DNA of 64,000 bases from Phymatolithon calcareum (Eukaryota > Rhodophyta > Florideophyceae > Hapalidiales). Positions 63,558-64,000 of this stretch are shown in pieces; the first letter of the stretch is position 1; each line of letters opens with the position of its first letter. A model generated the notes under the pieces. That model made no database searches, had not been told where the DNA came from, and saw only the letters and a list, made by a program, of their open reading frames with translations. Both the position numbers and the translations under genes were made by a program. The stretch lies in NCBI GenBank assembly GCA_977006965.1, contig OZ345370.1:434001-498000 (forward strand), read 5' to 3'.

Positions 63558-64000
63558 CAGCTTGTTGTGTTCTCACCAAGAATATGGCACACTGTGCATG
63601 CGATGCAGGACACATTGAGCAACTTGTGCTCCCACTGGAGCCAATTTATGCATGACAGAGGGTCGCGGCGCCTATTGGATAGGAGCTTCAACAGGTAAAA
63701 CGATACATATGGCTACTAAGTGGCGTGCGACAGAATCTCTGCTCCTCAAAAGTTATCTCAAGAGAGTTCGACAACGGCGACATGAACATAGACGACATTG
63801 GAAAAGAGGTTTCTCAGTCTGTTATCAGTGACTCCCACAAGCATCTTGGACACGGTGCGTGATATCCCCAACTGACCTAATTAAGCTCGATCAGGAGACT
63901 GTGACAGAGCAGTGTGAAAAGCATTAAATTTTAGCTTTTCTTATTATGCAGCGACGGTCGATGTACAGTACATCTCTTTGCAGCATCCACGTGTCCTATT
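63558..64000. other. Right edge of window
   Basis: No gene is established. One plus-strand frame near 63758-63862 (EFDNGDMNIDDIGKEVSQSV ...) has a coding-like composition and ends at HLGHGA followed by GTGCGT, which could be an exon edge or chance. GATGTACAGTACATC (odd palindrome) lies at 63959-63973. Confidence 0.3.

Overview
The window is nuclear DNA of a eukaryote, most likely a florideophyte red alga of the Chondrus type. This is an inference from three observations. The best-conserved gene (34328-36115) is a vanadium bromoperoxidase of the coralline red-algal type with all active-site residues in place. The believable genes are single uninterrupted ATG frames. They sit in short islands separated by long stretches full of decayed transposable elements. 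I saw no rRNA, tRNA, CRISPR array or bacterial operon structure.

Layout. 1-13 kb: a possible copia remnant, one unknown gene (1221-2576, minus), LINE fragments and a TA-flanked miniature DNA transposon (12552-13105). 13.7-14.7 kb: a repeat-rich acidic protein ending in a CaaX box. 15.8-16.2 kb: a cluster of eight copies of CGAAACTTT. 17.2-18.5 kb: a Mutator-like element with 82-bp terminal inverted repeats and a perfect 10-bp target duplication. 19.3-28.7 kb is the densest gene island: a small double-CxxC protein, plastid THF1/Psb29, a signal-peptide/coiled-coil/membrane-anchor protein and two C2H2 zinc-finger proteins. 30.7 kb: a protein with an N-terminal myristoylation/palmitoylation signal. 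34.3-36.1 kb: the bromoperoxidase. 36.3-42 kb: nested repeats, including an hAT-type element (39155-41125) whose empty target site can be read from a related sequence. 44.0-44.8 kb: a secreted repeat protein. 47.6-59.7 kb: three copies of an unknown membrane-protein gene on the minus strand with decayed companion modules; a recent 1.4-kb segmental duplication cut off the 5' end of the third copy.

The most notable gene is at 60847-63426: an intact 859-aa Fanzor, the eukaryotic relative of the transposon nuclease TnpB. It has an N-terminal SV40-like nuclear localisation signal, a RuvC domain with the rearranged catalytic glutamate, a Cys4 zinc ribbon, a TATA box 97 bp before the ATG, and a run of small hairpins just after the stop codon that could belong to its guide RNA. 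No terminal inverted repeats were found around it, so the mobile unit is undefined.

Two further themes run through the intergenic DNA. There are many short near-perfect palindromes, one of which looks like a recent insertion flanked by a 7-bp direct repeat. Several dispersed families exist only as truncated ORF tails or internally deleted retroelements. The cellular genes do not form a pathway; bromoperoxidase and THF1 point to a photosynthetic marine host.
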